From PALSA-693 sp963780345 (GTDB lineage Bacteria; Actinomycetota; Acidimicrobiia; Acidimicrobiales; Palsa-688): a stretch of 64,000 nt of DNA. The notes beneath the pieces were generated by a model, which did no database searches, was not told the origin of the DNA, and was given only the letters and a program-made list of their open reading frames with translations. Below are positions 62,625 to 64,000 of the stretch, piece after piece. Every line of letters begins with the position of its first letter. Positions within the stretch are counted from its first letter, which is position 1. Made by a program: the position numbers and the translations under genes. Where the stretch lies: contig CAWABU010000006.1 of assembly GCA_963780345.1 (NCBI GenBank), forward strand, positions 558,001 to 622,000. The letters run 5' to 3'.

Positions 62625-63731
62625 TCACGCCTCCACCACCGTCAACTCGTGGCTGACCCGGTTGAGCGACAGTGGGCCGGCATCGGAGGCCACCACGATG
62701 TCCTCGATCCGGGCTCCGTATCGCCCGCTCAGGTAGATCCCGGGCTCCACGGAGAAGGCGTGCCCGGGAACCAGCGGGAGGGTGTTGCCGGCGACGATGT
62801 AGGGATCCTCGTGCTCTTCCAGACCGATGCCGTGACCGGTGCGGTGAATAAAGGCGTCGCCGTAACCACCCTCGGCGATGATGCCCCGGGCGGTGCCGTC
62901 CACCGACTCGCAGGAAGCCCCCACCACCGCGGCGGCGACGCCCGCCGCCTGAGCCCGCTGCAGCAGCTGATAGAGGTCTTCGGCCTCGCGGCTGGGCGGT
63001 CCGGTCCACACCGTCCGGGTGATGTCGGAGCAGTAGTCGTTCATCGTCCCGCCGAAGTCGCAGACCACGGCATCGCCGGGCTCGATCACCCGCCCGCCGG
63101 CGTCGTGATGCGGACTGGCGGCGTTGGGACCGCTGCCGACGATGGCGAAGTTGACCCGTTGATGGCCCTCGTCGATCAGCCGCCGGCCCAGCTCCAGCGA
63201 CACCGACCGCTCGGTGCGGCCGATCAGGGGGATCTTTCCGGCGAGGAGCTGTTCGGCCACCCGATCGGCGGCCGCGGCCGCCGCGGCCAGGGCTTCGATC
63301 TCGGCGGCGTCCTTGACCGCTCGCAACGGCCCCGTGACCGTCGACGACGGGATCCAGCTCGAAGCGGGCAGTTGCCGCTGCAGGGCCAGGACGAAGCTGG
63401 CCCACGTGCGGTCCGAGACGGCGACCTGCGACCGGATTCCGGTCAGGCGGGCCACGATGTCGACCGGGTCCTCGTGCTCCGACCAGGGCCGCAGGGCGAA
63501 CACGTCGGGGTGCTCGACCACCCGGGGCGCCTCCAGCCGGGGCACGACCAGAGTCGCGGGCGCTTCGGCCGGTACCACCAGCATCGTCAGCCGCTCGAGG
63601 GGCATGGCCTCGTAGCCGGTCAGCCAGGGCAGATCCGCGCCGAGCGAGAGCAGGAGGGCACCGACGTCGAGCTCGGCCATCCGGGTGCGCACCCGGTCCA
63701 GCCGGGCGACCCGGGCGGCGTCGGTATTCAC
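62625..63731 (-). CDS. M24-family metallopeptidase (Xaa-Pro aminopeptidase-like)
   Basis: 368 residues from GTG 63731, which overlaps the lipA stop. The pita-bread fold metal ligands are present: VVCDFGGTMNDYCSDITRTV (two Asp), IHRTGHGIGLEEHEDPYIV (His), FSVEPGIYLSGRYGARIEDI (two Glu). The N-terminal creatinase-like domain occupies residues 1-130. It removes N-terminal residues before proline, or cleaves a related dipeptide. It is translationally coupled to lipA by GTGA. Confidence 0.91.
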   Translation of the reverse strand: MNTDAARVARLDRVRTRMAELDVGALLLSLGADLPWLTGYEAMPLERLTMLVVPAEAPATLVVPRLEAPRVVEHPDVFALRPWSEHEDPVDIVARLTGIRSQVAVSDRTWASFVLALQRQLPASSWIPSSTVTGPLRAVKDAAEIEALAAAAAAADRVAEQLLAGKIPLIGRTERSVSLELGRRLIDEGHQRVNFAIVGSGPNAASPHHDAGGRVIEPGDAVVCDFGGTMNDYCSDITRTVWTGPPSREAEDLYQLLQRAQAAGVAAAVVGASCESVDGTARGIIAEGGYGDAFIHRTGHGIGLEEHEDPYIVAGNTLPLVPGHAFSVEPGIYLSGRYGARIEDIVVASDAGPLSLNRVSHELTVVEA

Positions 63732-64000
63732 GTGAAGGACCCGCAGGCCGGAGGTCCGGACCGGGCCTCCGTTGGGGCGGGTGCGGCCGGGGTGGGTGCG
63801 GCCATAGCGGAGGCGGCCAGTGGGGCGGGGCCGGCCGCGGCCGAGGCGGCCTGGCGGGCGTGGTAGCTCGACCGGGTGAGCGGCGACGCCTCGACGTGCG
63901 GTAGGCCCATGGCCTCGCCGACGGTCTTCAGCTGTTGGAACTCCTCGGGCTGCCACCATCGGACCACCGGCAGGTGATGGGATGTCGGCCGCAGGTATTG
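63728..64000 (-). CDS. lipA: Lipoyl synthase, C-terminal part (runs off right edge)
   Basis: The end of the window encodes QYLRPTSHHLPVVRWWQPEE then MGLPHVEASPLTRSSYHARQ, the conserved C-terminus of LipA, in which R-S-S-Y-H-A holds the Ser that ligates the auxiliary iron-sulfur cluster. An Ala/Pro-rich tail follows. The radical-SAM and cluster motifs lie beyond the window. LipA inserts sulfur into octanoyl groups to make lipoate. Confidence 0.9.
   Translation of the reverse strand, partial: QYLRPTSHHLPVVRWWQPEEFQQLKTVGEAMGLPHVEASPLTRSSYHARQAASAAAGPAPLAASAMAAPTPAAPAPTEARSGPPACGSFT

Noticed and set aside
1..64000. CRISPR array or known anti-phage defence operon
   Set aside because: No regularly spaced repeats with unique spacers and no Cas, restriction or toxin-antitoxin signatures were seen; the only tandem arrays are the 9-bp and 18-bp repeats described.

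Overview
The window is very GC-rich, uses many GTG starts and has dense 4-bp start/stop overlaps. Together with a WhiB regulator, a PHA synthase, a WS/DGAT acyltransferase, a 'GAP' (sulfolipid-addressing) membrane protein, amidohydrolases and TldD/TldE, this points to an actinomycete. Class Acidimicrobiia is my best guess, by inference only.

Left 6.9 kb: an integrated mobile element, cut by the left window edge, ends at a tRNA-Glu(CUC). Leftward genes run excisionase, small zinc-type proteins, YqaJ-type exonuclease, a single-strand-binding-like protein, primase/polymerase-helicase, and a WhiB regulator with a zinc-knuckle tail that runs off the window. Rightward genes are an HTH regulator, a tyrosine integrase and a small zinc protein. 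A conspicuous nested inverted-repeat block lies between the primase and whiB. No virion or conjugation genes are visible.

7-31 kb is chromosome: a dual-specificity phosphatase, PHA synthase with an SDR, universal stress protein, M48 protease, DGPF protein with its ECF42-type sigma factor, a Tat-exported molybdo-oxidoreductase with its cytochrome b, a decayed second integration at tRNA-Gln, gltX, a short sigma-70 factor, an aldehyde dehydrogenase, a thiolase and an SMP-30 lactonase. A collagen-like 18-bp tandem repeat sits in front of the lactonase.

31-43 kb: two amidohydrolases flank a TetR gene, and two matching TAGA-N7-TCTA palindromes lie in the two promoter regions. Then come a DMT transporter, a GAP protein, an acyl-CoA dehydrogenase, fabD, and a leuB-ilvE-cimA operon preceded by a clear Ile/Val attenuator (leader peptide ending in Ile-Val-Ile-Ile-Val, then two hairpins). 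This fits isoleucine synthesis through citramalate.

43-64 kb: greA, a GH15-like protein missing its general acid, tldD/tldE, leucyl aminopeptidase, a PduO-type cobalamin adenosyltransferase, an ABC-F ATPase, a YceH-like protein, a zincin, metH, an acyl-CoA ligase, patatin, WS/DGAT, an SDR, an M24 peptidase and the 3' end of lipA. The cobalamin adenosyltransferase and the B12-dependent metH fit a cobalamin-using cell.

Two dispersed hairpin repeat families were found, one of about 110 bp in 2 copies and one of about 80 bp in 3 copies. Five otherwise intact genes (phosphatase, acyl-CoA dehydrogenase, fabD, metH, WS/DGAT) carry eight single-base indels. Restoring them gives normal family lengths, so uncorrected sequencing error is more likely than true decay.
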